Shown here piece by piece: positions 23,686 through 30,220 of a stretch of DNA of 64,000 nt; positions within the stretch are counted from its first letter, which is position 1; each line of letters begins with the position of its first letter. Source of the DNA: Weizmannia acidilactici. Its GTDB lineage: Bacteria > Bacillota > Bacilli > Bacillales > Bacillaceae_C. The notes under the pieces were generated by a model. It made no database searches, had not been told where the DNA came from, and saw only the letters and a list, made by a program, of their open reading frames with translations. The translations under genes and the position numbers were made by a program. Location: assembly GCF_008974225.1 (NCBI RefSeq), contig NZ_BKZR01000015.1, positions 1-64,000 of the forward strand. The letters run 5' to 3'.

Positions 23686-23836
23686 ACATCGGGCCATATC
23701 TCATGACCGGGAAGAATTAATGGTCATCACGGTTTTTGAAGAAGGCCTAAACAAGGAACAGGTGCGTAAGGAAAGTATCTTTAGCAAGAGACACGGTGTC
23801 CTTGTTGGCAAGAACGGCAAATATGACTGGAAGTGA
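23666..23836 (+). CDS. Small phage protein, up to 56 aa
   Basis: Begins MTRRVTEHRAISHDREELMVI; the start is uncertain because the ribosome site is weak. An internal ATG at 23718 (MVITVFEEG) follows GGGAAG. No motif recognised. Confidence 0.4.
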   Translation: MTRRVTEHRAISHDREELMVITVFEEGLNKEQVRKESIFSKRHGVLVGKNGKYDWK

Positions 23837-23841
23837 ATGCA

Positions 23842-23973
23842 ATGAACCAATCTGATCGTGAAATGATGATCGAATGGCTGTGGTTGGTGACGGGCTATAG
23901 CAGGGAGTATTGGGAAAAATGTTCGGACGAGCAACTAGCGAAAGAATATGAAGATCATATGAGCTGGAAATAA
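23842..23973 (+). CDS. BH0509-like short protein, 43 aa
   Basis: MNQSDREMMIEWLWLVTGYSREYWEKCSDEQLAKEYE follows the pattern of the short BH0509-type proteins of Bacillus (REnMIewL..vTgys.e....sdeeL...Y). Function unknown. Its stop codon TAA is the first base triplet of the repeated xtrA leader element. Confidence 0.55.
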   Translation: MNQSDREMMIEWLWLVTGYSREYWEKCSDEQLAKEYEDHMSWK

Positions 23974-24038
23974 AAAAACCGGGTTCCCCCGGCTGGTAAA
24001 TTAGTGGACACCTATATTTTACCATAGGGGGAATCCTG
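23974..24038 (+). promoter_or_regulatory. xtrA leader hairpin, copy 1
   Basis: AAAAAACCGGGTTCCCCC ... CCTATATTTTACCATAGGGGG is shared, nearly base for base, with 24924-24989. GTTCCCCC pairs with GGGGGAAT and TGGTAAA with TTTACCA, so the GGGGG ribosome site of the xtrA-like gene is buried in a two-part stem. This looks like a translational control element rather than a terminator. Confidence 0.7.
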
Positions 24039-24221
24039 ATGGCAGTGAATGTCGAAAAAATGACAGCGGAAGTCGATCTGATGGAGAACTCATTGTATGT
24101 CGTCAAAGACGGTCAAATCACAAAAATTGAAGCCCATCAAACGGGCTTTGGAGAATATACAGCGGTTTGGAAAGATGGGAAGGTTTTAGACGTGATAAAG
24201 AGTGAGAGGGTGAGGGAATGA
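24039..24221 (+). CDS. XtrA-like phage protein, copy A
   Basis: 60 aa. VEKMTAEVDLMENSLYVVKDGQITKIEAHQTGFGEYTAVWKDGKVLDV fits the short PBSX XtrA/YqaO-like family found before late-gene regulators in Bacillus phages: a small beta-rich protein with V-x-DG and W-x-GKV motifs. Function unknown. Paralogues are copy B (24990-25178) and a 3' remnant at 30939-31010. Confidence 0.7.
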   Translation: MAVNVEKMTAEVDLMENSLYVVKDGQITKIEAHQTGFGEYTAVWKDGKVLDVIKSERVRE

Positions 24222-24526
24222 AGCGAAAAGTAGCTTCAAGAAAATTAAAGAGGAAATGCCTCAGTTGCGGATGTAACTTCAAAAAAGGTGATGTTTATTA
24301 CATTGATCGTAAAGTTTTTGCGTATTTAGATGGCGTTTTTGCTGATGAATATACCTACTGCGCTAAATGTAAATACAAACTCGAAGAACATTTTCGCAGA
24401 TTTGAACGATTCAAACCACATTGCCATCATCCAATTATAAATACAGTTTGGACACCTATTTCCGGCGAAGAATGGAGATATGAGCCCGACCATGATGAAT
24501 GCTTAATATGTGGAGCGTGGTTGTAA
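24218..24526 (+). CDS. Small zinc-binding phage protein
   Basis: 102 aa, overlapping the xtrA-like gene by 4 nt (ATGA). It has CLSCGCNF at the N terminus, CAKCKYK in the middle, HCHH, and CLICGAW at the C terminus, so probably two zinc sites. The start follows GAGGGTGAGGG. Unknown function. Confidence 0.7.
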   Translation: MKRKVASRKLKRKCLSCGCNFKKGDVYYIDRKVFAYLDGVFADEYTYCAKCKYKLEEHFRRFERFKPHCHHPIINTVWTPISGEEWRYEPDHDECLICGAWL

Positions 24527-24551
24527 TGAGAGAGATTAAGGAGGGGTCGAG

Positions 24552-24923
24552 ATGGAAAATTTGCGATTTAAGTTTCGGGCATGGGATGAGGAATTAGAAA
24601 GAATGTTTTATAGCACTACTGAACAATTCGATGATTCTTTGTCATTTCGATTTAAACATTTTGAGACTGATGATCCGGTCTATATGCAATATACAGGCCT
24701 GCGTGACAAGAACGGACGTGAAATTTATGAGGGAGATGTCGTTAAGGCTGTAAGTCAAGGTTCACATGCAGTATGCACCGTCAAATGGGGACAAGGGAGA
24801 GTAGGATTCTTTCTCCACGCTCCAGGAATATGTTGGAACTTGTCAGGTGGTGGCAAAGATTACGATCAAGAAACAGTAGAAGTTATCGGAAACATATACG
24901 AAAATCCGGAACTAGTGAAATAA
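24552..24923 (+). CDS. YopX-family phage protein
   Basis: 123 aa with the YopX signature: RFKFRAWDEELERMFY at the start, MQYTGLRDKNGREIYEGDVVK in the middle and ETVEVIGNIYENPEL at the end. Family members are frequent in Firmicutes phages (SPbeta YopX); the function is not known. Its stop TAA leads straight into the second xtrA leader repeat. Confidence 0.88.
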   Translation: MENLRFKFRAWDEELERMFYSTTEQFDDSLSFRFKHFETDDPVYMQYTGLRDKNGREIYEGDVVKAVSQGSHAVCTVKWGQGRVGFFLHAPGICWNLSGGGKDYDQETVEVIGNIYENPELVK

Positions 24924-24989
24924 AAAAACCGGGTTCCCCCTGCGTGGTAAAGGTTGGTTACCTATATTTTACCATAGGGGGTGAACCCA
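24924..24989 (+). promoter_or_regulatory. xtrA leader hairpin, copy 2
   Basis: Second copy of the leader at 23974-24038. GGGTTCCCCC pairs with GGGGGTGAACCC, and TGGTAAA with TTTACCA. The base changes between copies keep the pairing (GAAT in copy 1, TGAACCC in copy 2), which argues for selection on RNA structure. Confidence 0.7.
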
Positions 24990-25178
24990 TTGGAAGATAA
25001 AATCATGACAGCTGAAATAGATTTAATGGAGACGGCCGTGTATATCGTCCAGGATGGGCATCTGACCAAAGTGACCCCAAAACCGTATGGCCAGGATATC
25101 TTGATCTGGCAGAACGGCAAGGTTTTTGATATAGAACGGATCGACCGTAAGAGGCTGATTGGGCAGGATGTCATATAG
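24990..25178 (+). CDS. XtrA-like phage protein, copy B
   Basis: About 62 aa (MEDKIMTAEIDLMETAVYIVQDGHLTKVTPKPYGQDILIWQNGKVFDI). Same pattern as copy A at clear but limited identity, so an old duplication. The TTG at 24990 is preferred over the GTG at 24981 because GGGGG lies 9 nt upstream of the TTG, the same geometry as in copy A. Confidence 0.68.
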   Translation: MEDKIMTAEIDLMETAVYIVQDGHLTKVTPKPYGQDILIWQNGKVFDIERIDRKRLIGQDVI

Positions 25179-25194
25179 GGTGGGGGTGAAACAC

Positions 25195-25455
25195 GTGAAA
25201 CCAAAGGTGCGGCAAAAGGGCGAAAAATTTCGCCCGATTGTAACAGTACTGAAGGTAAAGCGAGGTCTGCCAACAAAAATTATGGTGAGCGGGCAACAAT
25301 TTTGCTGATGCCAGCAAAAAGCATATTTAGTACAAAAAAAATGCATATTAGAACCAGCAAAATACTTCCCTAGAGATTGGAAAATAATTGTGGGTGAAAA
25401 CGTGCTATTAAATAGAGTTGCTTGTGAGAAGTGCAAAGAAAAATTTAATACGTAG
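25195..25455 (+). pseudogene. Cys-rich phage gene interrupted by an in-frame TGA
   Basis: From GTG at 25195 a frame runs 37 codons (MKPKVRQKGEKFRPIVTVLKV...SGQQFC), meets TGA at 25306-25308, then continues in the same frame to TAG at 25453. The second part is C-QQKAYLV...CILEPAKYFP...VACEKCKEKF, with a CxxC pair. The simplest reading is a TGG-to-TGA nonsense change in one zinc-binding protein of about 86 aa. The alternatives are a true 37-aa protein, or read-through at Cys-TGA-Cys. Confidence 0.5.
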
Positions 25456-25494
25456 TACGGGCATGATCCACAAAAAATCGAGAGGAGCAAGACT

Positions 25495-25770
25495 ATGGAA
25501 CCAAGATTTCTAGCTTGGGATTGGGATGGTGGAGTGTTTAAAAAAATCCCTTCAAACGATCCCGTTGAAGCAATCTACATGGCTTGGAATTATGAATTTG
25601 ATGTTTTCAGAGCAGATGACAAAAAGCTAATTTTTAGCGGTCAGGAAGATGATGAGGGAAATTCCCTGATGCTTGAACCATATGGTCTTAGATTGATTGA
25701 TTATAAGGGGAAAAGAAGACTGCAAAATATTAAGACAGGAGAAGTCTATAAAGCGAGTTGGGATGAATGA
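25495..25770 (+). CDS. Hypothetical phage protein, 91 aa
   Basis: ATG at 25495 after GAGAGGAGCAAG. MEPRFLAWDWDGGVFKKIPS... is acidic and Trp-rich, beta-type by pattern; the first residues faintly recall YopX (FRAWD), but the YopX core is missing. It overlaps the next gene (ATGAATGA). Confidence 0.65.
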   Translation: MEPRFLAWDWDGGVFKKIPSNDPVEAIYMAWNYEFDVFRADDKKLIFSGQEDDEGNSLMLEPYGLRLIDYKGKRRLQNIKTGEVYKASWDE

Positions 25771-26065
25771 ACTGTTATTTCGGAGGAGCACTATTCGGCC
25801 TGTCACTTGGCCGAGTGATATGGAAAAAATGAAATATACATTTGGAAAAAGACATTGGAGAAATCCAGATAGCAAATATGGATATGGGGACCCAATGCAA
25901 TTAGATAAGGATGTTATGGACAGTATTATGAAATCTCGTAAACGTGGAAATGAAATAAAGGAAATATTGGTTGCTGAGATAAATAAAGATCCGGCCAGAC
26001 AGCGGGAAACATACGAGTTGATCATAAAGTCGTTGATTGAAATTAAGACAGAACTGAAACTTTAA
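25763..26065 (+). CDS. Hypothetical phage protein, 100 aa
   Basis: ATG at 25763 overlaps the previous stop by 8 nt. The N-terminal part is irregular (RRSTIRPVTWPSDMEKMKYTFGKRHWRNPDSKYGYGDP) and the C-terminal half is helical (VMDSIMKSRKRGNEIKEILVAEI). Not recognised. Confidence 0.6.
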   Translation: MNELLFRRSTIRPVTWPSDMEKMKYTFGKRHWRNPDSKYGYGDPMQLDKDVMDSIMKSRKRGNEIKEILVAEINKDPARQRETYELIIKSLIEIKTELKL

Positions 26066-26153
26066 TATGCTACCGGAACAACCGGGGCACTGATTAATCG
26101 CTTTTACAAGGCGGTTATTCGGTGCCCGAACAAACTTGAAAGGAGGCAAGAAC

Positions 26154-26534
26154 ATTAACGAAATAATGGAAGATGTCATCGCCAGTATGAAAAATTGCTG
26201 GCATGGTCGGAATTCTCCGAAAGCATTGACGAGTGCAATAAATGAAGTTAAGAAGCTGGCAAACCTGGACAAACAGACAACGATGTTGTTTTTGAGTCGT
26301 AAACCACTGGATGACATAGACGAATGGAATTGCTATGCAGCGGCATGGCGGACGATAGAAAGATCAATGGAATATCAGTTTAAAAATGGCGATCAAATCG
26401 AGTTTTGTGGAAAAGTTCATACAATCATTCAAATAGATTTGGATGGTAGAACGGCAAAGCTTGATGACAAAAGCATTGTTCCTTTGGCAGCATTGAAAAC
26501 TCATGAAATCTATGAACAACTATCATTTTTCTAA
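26154..26534 (+). CDS. Hypothetical phage protein with C-terminal clamp-binding-like motif
   Basis: About 126 aa. The only good ribosome site, AAAGGAGG (26139-26146), lies inside the ORF that starts at TTG 26136, so TTG cannot be the start. ATT at 26154 is 7 nt downstream of it and ATG at 26166 is 19 nt away. Either an ATT start or the ATG is used. Residues about 85-110 (FKNGDQIEFCGKVHTIIQIDLDGRTAKL) look like a small beta-barrel. The protein ends EQLSFF, close to the QLxLF beta-clamp-binding consensus. Confidence 0.6.
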   Translation: MNEIMEDVIASMKNCWHGRNSPKALTSAINEVKKLANLDKQTTMLFLSRKPLDDIDEWNCYAAAWRTIERSMEYQFKNGDQIEFCGKVHTIIQIDLDGRTAKLDDKSIVPLAALKTHEIYEQLSFF

Positions 26535-26560
26535 TGGTGAGTATAGGAGCGTTTCTGATA

Positions 26561-26635
26561 ATGATTGAGGTTGGATTGATTTTACTTGGAGTCTGTTTTG
26601 GTTTATCACTCGGCGCGGTGCTTTGGAAGAAATGA
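26561..26635 (+). CDS. 24-aa single-span membrane miniprotein
   Basis: MIEVGLILLGVCFGLSLGAVLWKK: one hydrophobic helix with a basic end. It lies just upstream of the csf1-like gene. An in-frame ATG at 26534 would give 33 aa. Compare the miniprotein at 16042-16122. Confidence 0.5.
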   Translation: MIEVGLILLGVCFGLSLGAVLWKK

Positions 26636-26650
26636 GAAGGAGATGCAAAT

Positions 26651-27574
26651 ATGCCGACACACTTGATATATAAGGCATGGCAGAATACAAAAGATGAAAA
26701 CGGCGTGATTATGCAAAATACAAAGGATGCGAAGGGCAATGAAATCGTAAGGCAAATCAAGTTTGAAGATCCAATGAAGCAAAAGGATATGGAACCGCAT
26801 GAAGGGCACTGCTTTTTGTGTGGTGAACCGATGACACACGGCATAAAGCTGAAAAAGATATTTTCAAACGTATTTACAGACTGGAATATTGCCAAATGCC
26901 GGGGTGAAACACATGTATGCCCGGCATGCTGCTTTTCTATTCTGACTACAAAAGGCAGGTATGGATTACGGACTTTCTCGAATGTGGCCAATGAAGAACG
27001 GCTCTGGTTACCAAACAGGATGGAAATGCGTGAATTCCTGATGCACCCGCCTGACCCGCCATTTGTGATTAACCTGGCGGTGTCGCAAAAGAAGCATATT
27101 GCATTTAAAGGGGAGGTGAACTATTCAAGAGATATATTCACTGTGATGTATGAAGAAATGCCTGTACTGATTGATAGAAAAGAGTTTACAAGGTTATTAG
27201 AACTTGTAGAACATTTCTTATATGGATTCACGAAAACTGAAATTATAACTGGTGACTACAATCAAAAAAGAATTTTGGATTTTGGTATAGAAGCATGGGA
27301 AGCATTTGAGGAAAGGGTGAAACCGTATCGGGGTAATCCACTACTAGATGTGGTTATGTTTGTTGCACAAAAAGTTGAAAGCGAGGAGGAATTACAATGT
27401 TTTATGGTTTCAGAACTAAAGATGAAAATGCAGGAGCTGCAGCCTTACTCGTCTATGCCGTCTATCGTAGCCGGAACCGGAAAAGAGGGCCAAGTGGGGT
27501 CGACATGTGGGGGCAAATCGAACGCTTCACCAAAGTTTCCGCGAAGCGAGCAATTAGCATTGGATCTTTTTTAG
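26651..27574 (+). CDS. csf1: Csf1-like large subunit of a type IV CRISPR effector complex
   Basis: 307 aa, ATG after AAGGAG. A zinc site is formed by Cys54 and Cys57 (CFLCG) and Cys90 and Cys93 (CPACC), with the connecting GIKLKKIFSNVFTDW stretch. This Cys4 module followed by a helical body is the pattern of Csf1, the reduced Cas8-like subunit of type IV systems. It opens a six-gene operon whose other members read as Cas7, Cas5, Cas6 and CysH, which greatly strengthens the call. The last 59 codons overlap the next gene in another frame, and the protein ends QLALDLF, a beta-clamp-like motif. The homology should be confirmed by profile search. Confidence 0.75.
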   Translation: MPTHLIYKAWQNTKDENGVIMQNTKDAKGNEIVRQIKFEDPMKQKDMEPHEGHCFLCGEPMTHGIKLKKIFSNVFTDWNIAKCRGETHVCPACCFSILTTKGRYGLRTFSNVANEERLWLPNRMEMREFLMHPPDPPFVINLAVSQKKHIAFKGEVNYSRDIFTVMYEEMPVLIDRKEFTRLLELVEHFLYGFTKTEIITGDYNQKRILDFGIEAWEAFEERVKPYRGNPLLDVVMFVAQKVESEEELQCFMVSELKMKMQELQPYSSMPSIVAGTGKEGQVGSTCGGKSNASPKFPRSEQLALDLF

Positions 27575-27876
27575 AAACATTTAAGCGCAAAATGGCGTGT
27601 GAAACGATTAACCCGAAATGGTGTGACAGTGGCAGCAAGGTCATGACTGCCATACAGGACGAGCTTGGGAACATCATCGTAACTGGAAATGAAGCAAACG
27701 GAACGAACCGGCAGTTTTTGACTGAGGTCATGGAAAGTGGGAAAGATCAGGATATCCTGTATGAATTGTACAAAGAAACGGCCCGAGTGATCATGCTGGT
27801 GCGTGATCGACTTGAAAGGGAGAAACCAATTGAACACAAATTAGAAGAAATTATCGAAAACGAGGGGGAAAACTAA
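27397..27876 (+). CDS. Small subunit (Cas11-like) of the type IV-like complex
   Basis: 159 aa, mostly helical (FTKVSAKRAISIGSFLETFKRKM ... DILYELYKETARVIMLVRDRLEREKPIEHKLEEI). It is placed between csf1-like and cas7-like genes, where type IV loci encode the Cas11 small subunit. AGGAGG lies 7 nt before the ATG at 27397, so the start is firm although it gives a 178-nt overlap with csf1. Cas11 proteins line the belly of the complex and share little sequence, so the call rests on size, helicity and position. Confidence 0.6.
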   Translation: MFYGFRTKDENAGAAALLVYAVYRSRNRKRGPSGVDMWGQIERFTKVSAKRAISIGSFLETFKRKMACETINPKWCDSGSKVMTAIQDELGNIIVTGNEANGTNRQFLTEVMESGKDQDILYELYKETARVIMLVRDRLEREKPIEHKLEEIIENEGEN

Positions 27877-27877
27877 G

Positions 27878-28831
27878 ATGAACCATTACAGAATTGAAAC
27901 CATTTATACACTACTGCAACCGTTAAGCCATATCGGAGAAAGCGAATCGACGCAAAGTTTTTTGAACACAACTACGGTCGTGAATGACGGCGTCCCGGAA
28001 GAAGTGTTCGTTTATACGGGAAACGCCCTGCGTGGCATGTTACGCGATTGTGGGGCGCGTTACCTGCTCAATAAGCTGGATATTCGAGTGCCGTTAAAAG
28101 CATTCCACTTGTTATTCAGTGGAGGCTCAATCGGCGGAGCACAGTCGTTAGATATTGACCAAGCAAGGGTGATTCGTAAAGCACTGCCATTTGTATCACT
28201 ATTTGGCGGCGGTGTTGGAAATCAAATTTTAGATGGAAAGCTGAAACAAACTTTTGTTTATCCAATATGCAGAGAGACAAATAATATCATTCCGAGCTAT
28301 ATTGAAAAGTCTGACTATAGTTGGAGGCATTTTACAAATGTGATTGAGTTTTCGAGGAAAGATGATGAAAAGAACGTGAACCTTGCAGAACAATTTTTGA
28401 TCAATAATGAGGAAATACAGCTGATCGAAGGCGAAAACAAAAAGAAGAAAGAAAAAGACGGACCGGCAACTCAAATGCGATACGGAGTTGAATATTTAGC
28501 GGCCGGTACGAAACTCTGGCACCGTTGGGATATCATCTGTAATGAACTGGAACTCGGGGCGTTTGTTTCCTGTCTGCATGAATGGCAAAAGCAGCCTTAT
28601 CTCGGCGGGATGAGCGGTAAGGGCTTTGGATTGGTCGCTGCTGAGATGGACCTGGTAAAAGAGGATGGACGCGAATCATTCGCGCAAATCGGACAAGAGT
28701 TTATCAAACTGGGAACGACCGCAGAGCAGGCGAAAAAAGCATATGATGAACATCTGAAAGAAATGTATGACAGTTATCTGATTGATAACAAGGAGGAATT
28801 CACCAAACTTTTGGCAGGTGAGGTGAAATGA
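27878..28831 (+). CDS. csf2: Csf2/Cas7-like backbone protein
   Basis: 317-aa RAMP protein expected to polymerise along a guide RNA. The N terminus (YRIETIYTLLQPLSHIGE) is the typical Cas7 beta strand and loop, followed by YTGNALRGMLRDCGARYLL (about 47-65), GGSIGGAQSLD, and a C-terminal glycine-rich strand YLGGMSGKGFGLV. These match the Csf2-type Cas7 of type IV more than type I or III Cas7. The gene begins 1 nt after the Cas11-like gene and overlaps the next by 4 nt (ATGA). Confidence 0.82.
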   Translation: MNHYRIETIYTLLQPLSHIGESESTQSFLNTTTVVNDGVPEEVFVYTGNALRGMLRDCGARYLLNKLDIRVPLKAFHLLFSGGSIGGAQSLDIDQARVIRKALPFVSLFGGGVGNQILDGKLKQTFVYPICRETNNIIPSYIEKSDYSWRHFTNVIEFSRKDDEKNVNLAEQFLINNEEIQLIEGENKKKKEKDGPATQMRYGVEYLAAGTKLWHRWDIICNELELGAFVSCLHEWQKQPYLGGMSGKGFGLVAAEMDLVKEDGRESFAQIGQEFIKLGTTAEQAKKAYDEHLKEMYDSYLIDNKEEFTKLLAGEVK

Positions 28832-29511
28832 AAAACCTGAAGATCACGGCCCGTCTTTTGGACGGGCGCGTGAACTCTAACGATGGCATTTTTAATTTGG
28901 ACAGTATCCTTGCTTATGCGTGGATGCTCGAAAACTACCCGGATGACCTGCAGAATAACAATTTGCGGCCAGATAACCTGATTGAACCTGAATTGCCACT
29001 GGCAAAAGATGAAAACGGCCGGTGGAAGACGTCTGTTGGCTTTTATGTACAACATGCTGAAATAGTGGAGCATTGGCATAAAAAAATAAATGACTTTGAT
29101 GCGGCTTATTATGTTGATTTTGGAGGAAAACGAGGCAAGATAAACGGAACATCCGGGGAGTTTAAAGCCTATCGGATGCCACAGCTGATACGTATCATAA
29201 GCGATATTGAATTTTACGCAGTCGGAGATCCTGATGAAATCAAGCGGCTGCTTAGATATGTTACGAATATTGGCAAGAAAGCATCGCAGGGATATGGATA
29301 TGTGCGAGAATGGGAGATTGAAGAAGTAGAAAATGACTATACAGATATTGGGCCCTATGGAATCATGCGGGTACGTCCATTTACAGGCGAATTTCCGGAT
29401 GATGGGCAATCCTATCAGATTAAGAAAATGCGTTTAAAACCGCCATATCATTTACACGTCGATCGTGTACCATGCATAATCCCGAATGTAAGGAGAGATC
29501 ATCTTGCTTAA
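28828..29511 (+). CDS. csf3: Csf3/Cas5-like RAMP protein
   Basis: 227 aa. The N-terminal LKITARLLDGRVNSNDGIFNLDSILAYAWMLEN and the following VGFYVQH segment resemble Csf3, the Cas5 of type IV, which caps the 5' end of the guide RNA. A glycine-rich loop GKKASQGYGY (about 149-158) matches the RAMP G-loop. Translationally coupled to csf2 (4-nt overlap) and to the next gene (8-nt overlap). Confidence 0.8.
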   Translation: MKNLKITARLLDGRVNSNDGIFNLDSILAYAWMLENYPDDLQNNNLRPDNLIEPELPLAKDENGRWKTSVGFYVQHAEIVEHWHKKINDFDAAYYVDFGGKRGKINGTSGEFKAYRMPQLIRIISDIEFYAVGDPDEIKRLLRYVTNIGKKASQGYGYVREWEIEEVENDYTDIGPYGIMRVRPFTGEFPDDGQSYQIKKMRLKPPYHLHVDRVPCIIPNVRRDHLA

Positions 29512-30220
29512 AGTCAGACTGCCTATAGAATTTGATGATGGGAAAGCTATGTATGATGCTGTGCTGGCGATCATACATAAACAGTCGCCGGTGCTTGCGA
29601 AAATGATCCATGATAATCGTGAATACAATCCGTTCAGCGTTGAGCTTCCAAACATGGTTAACGTGCTTGGATTAGAAATTGAACCATTTTTTAGAAATCT
29701 GAATGGTATCGAAATTTTGCGTGATGTTTCATATAAAGATTTGTTAAATAAGAAATATGACAATATGACAATTTTCGTACAGTTTAACAATACGACGTTT
29801 TCCCGAAAAGGATATGATACACCGATCCCAGATCCAAATCATATTTTACAGAGTTTGAAAGACAGGTGGAACCAGCTTTTTCCAGATAAAATCGATATTA
29901 AAATCCCTTTTCACGGCGAAAATACCAGGGAATATACGGTGATCAAGTTTATTAATATCCATTCTACCACGGTTCGTGTTAGTGATTATCGTCCTTACAC
30001 GGCATTTTACGGAAAGGTAAGATTTAAATTTTACGGTGATGCTGACTATGTACAGAAAGCAAACGTCCTTTTCCGGTTTGCAGAATTTTCCGGGGTGGGA
30101 ATAAAACGGCAAATGGGTATGGGTGTCACGAAAATTTTAGCAGAGGGGGACATGAAAATTGGAGATGACGGAAGCAGAACGGGAAACTTACATGCTGCAT
30201 GCAATGCTACCGGGATTTAA
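29504..30220 (+). CDS. cas6: Cas6-like CRISPR RNA endoribonuclease
   Basis: 238 aa, TTG start 6 nt after AAGGAGAG. The N-terminal pattern AVLAIIHKQSPVLAKMIHDNREYNPFSVELP fits Cas6, with His36 (or His25) as possible catalytic His. The C-terminal G-loop FSGVGIKRQMGMG (Gly197 to Gly207, G-x-G-x5-G-x-G with basic residues inside) is the hallmark of Cas6. It would cut repeat RNA, yet no array is visible in the window. The last 20 codons overlap cysH in another frame and are probably a dispensable tail. Confidence 0.78.
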   Translation: MLKVRLPIEFDDGKAMYDAVLAIIHKQSPVLAKMIHDNREYNPFSVELPNMVNVLGLEIEPFFRNLNGIEILRDVSYKDLLNKKYDNMTIFVQFNNTTFSRKGYDTPIPDPNHILQSLKDRWNQLFPDKIDIKIPFHGENTREYTVIKFINIHSTTVRVSDYRPYTAFYGKVRFKFYGDADYVQKANVLFRFAEFSGVGIKRQMGMGVTKILAEGDMKIGDDGSRTGNLHAACNATGI

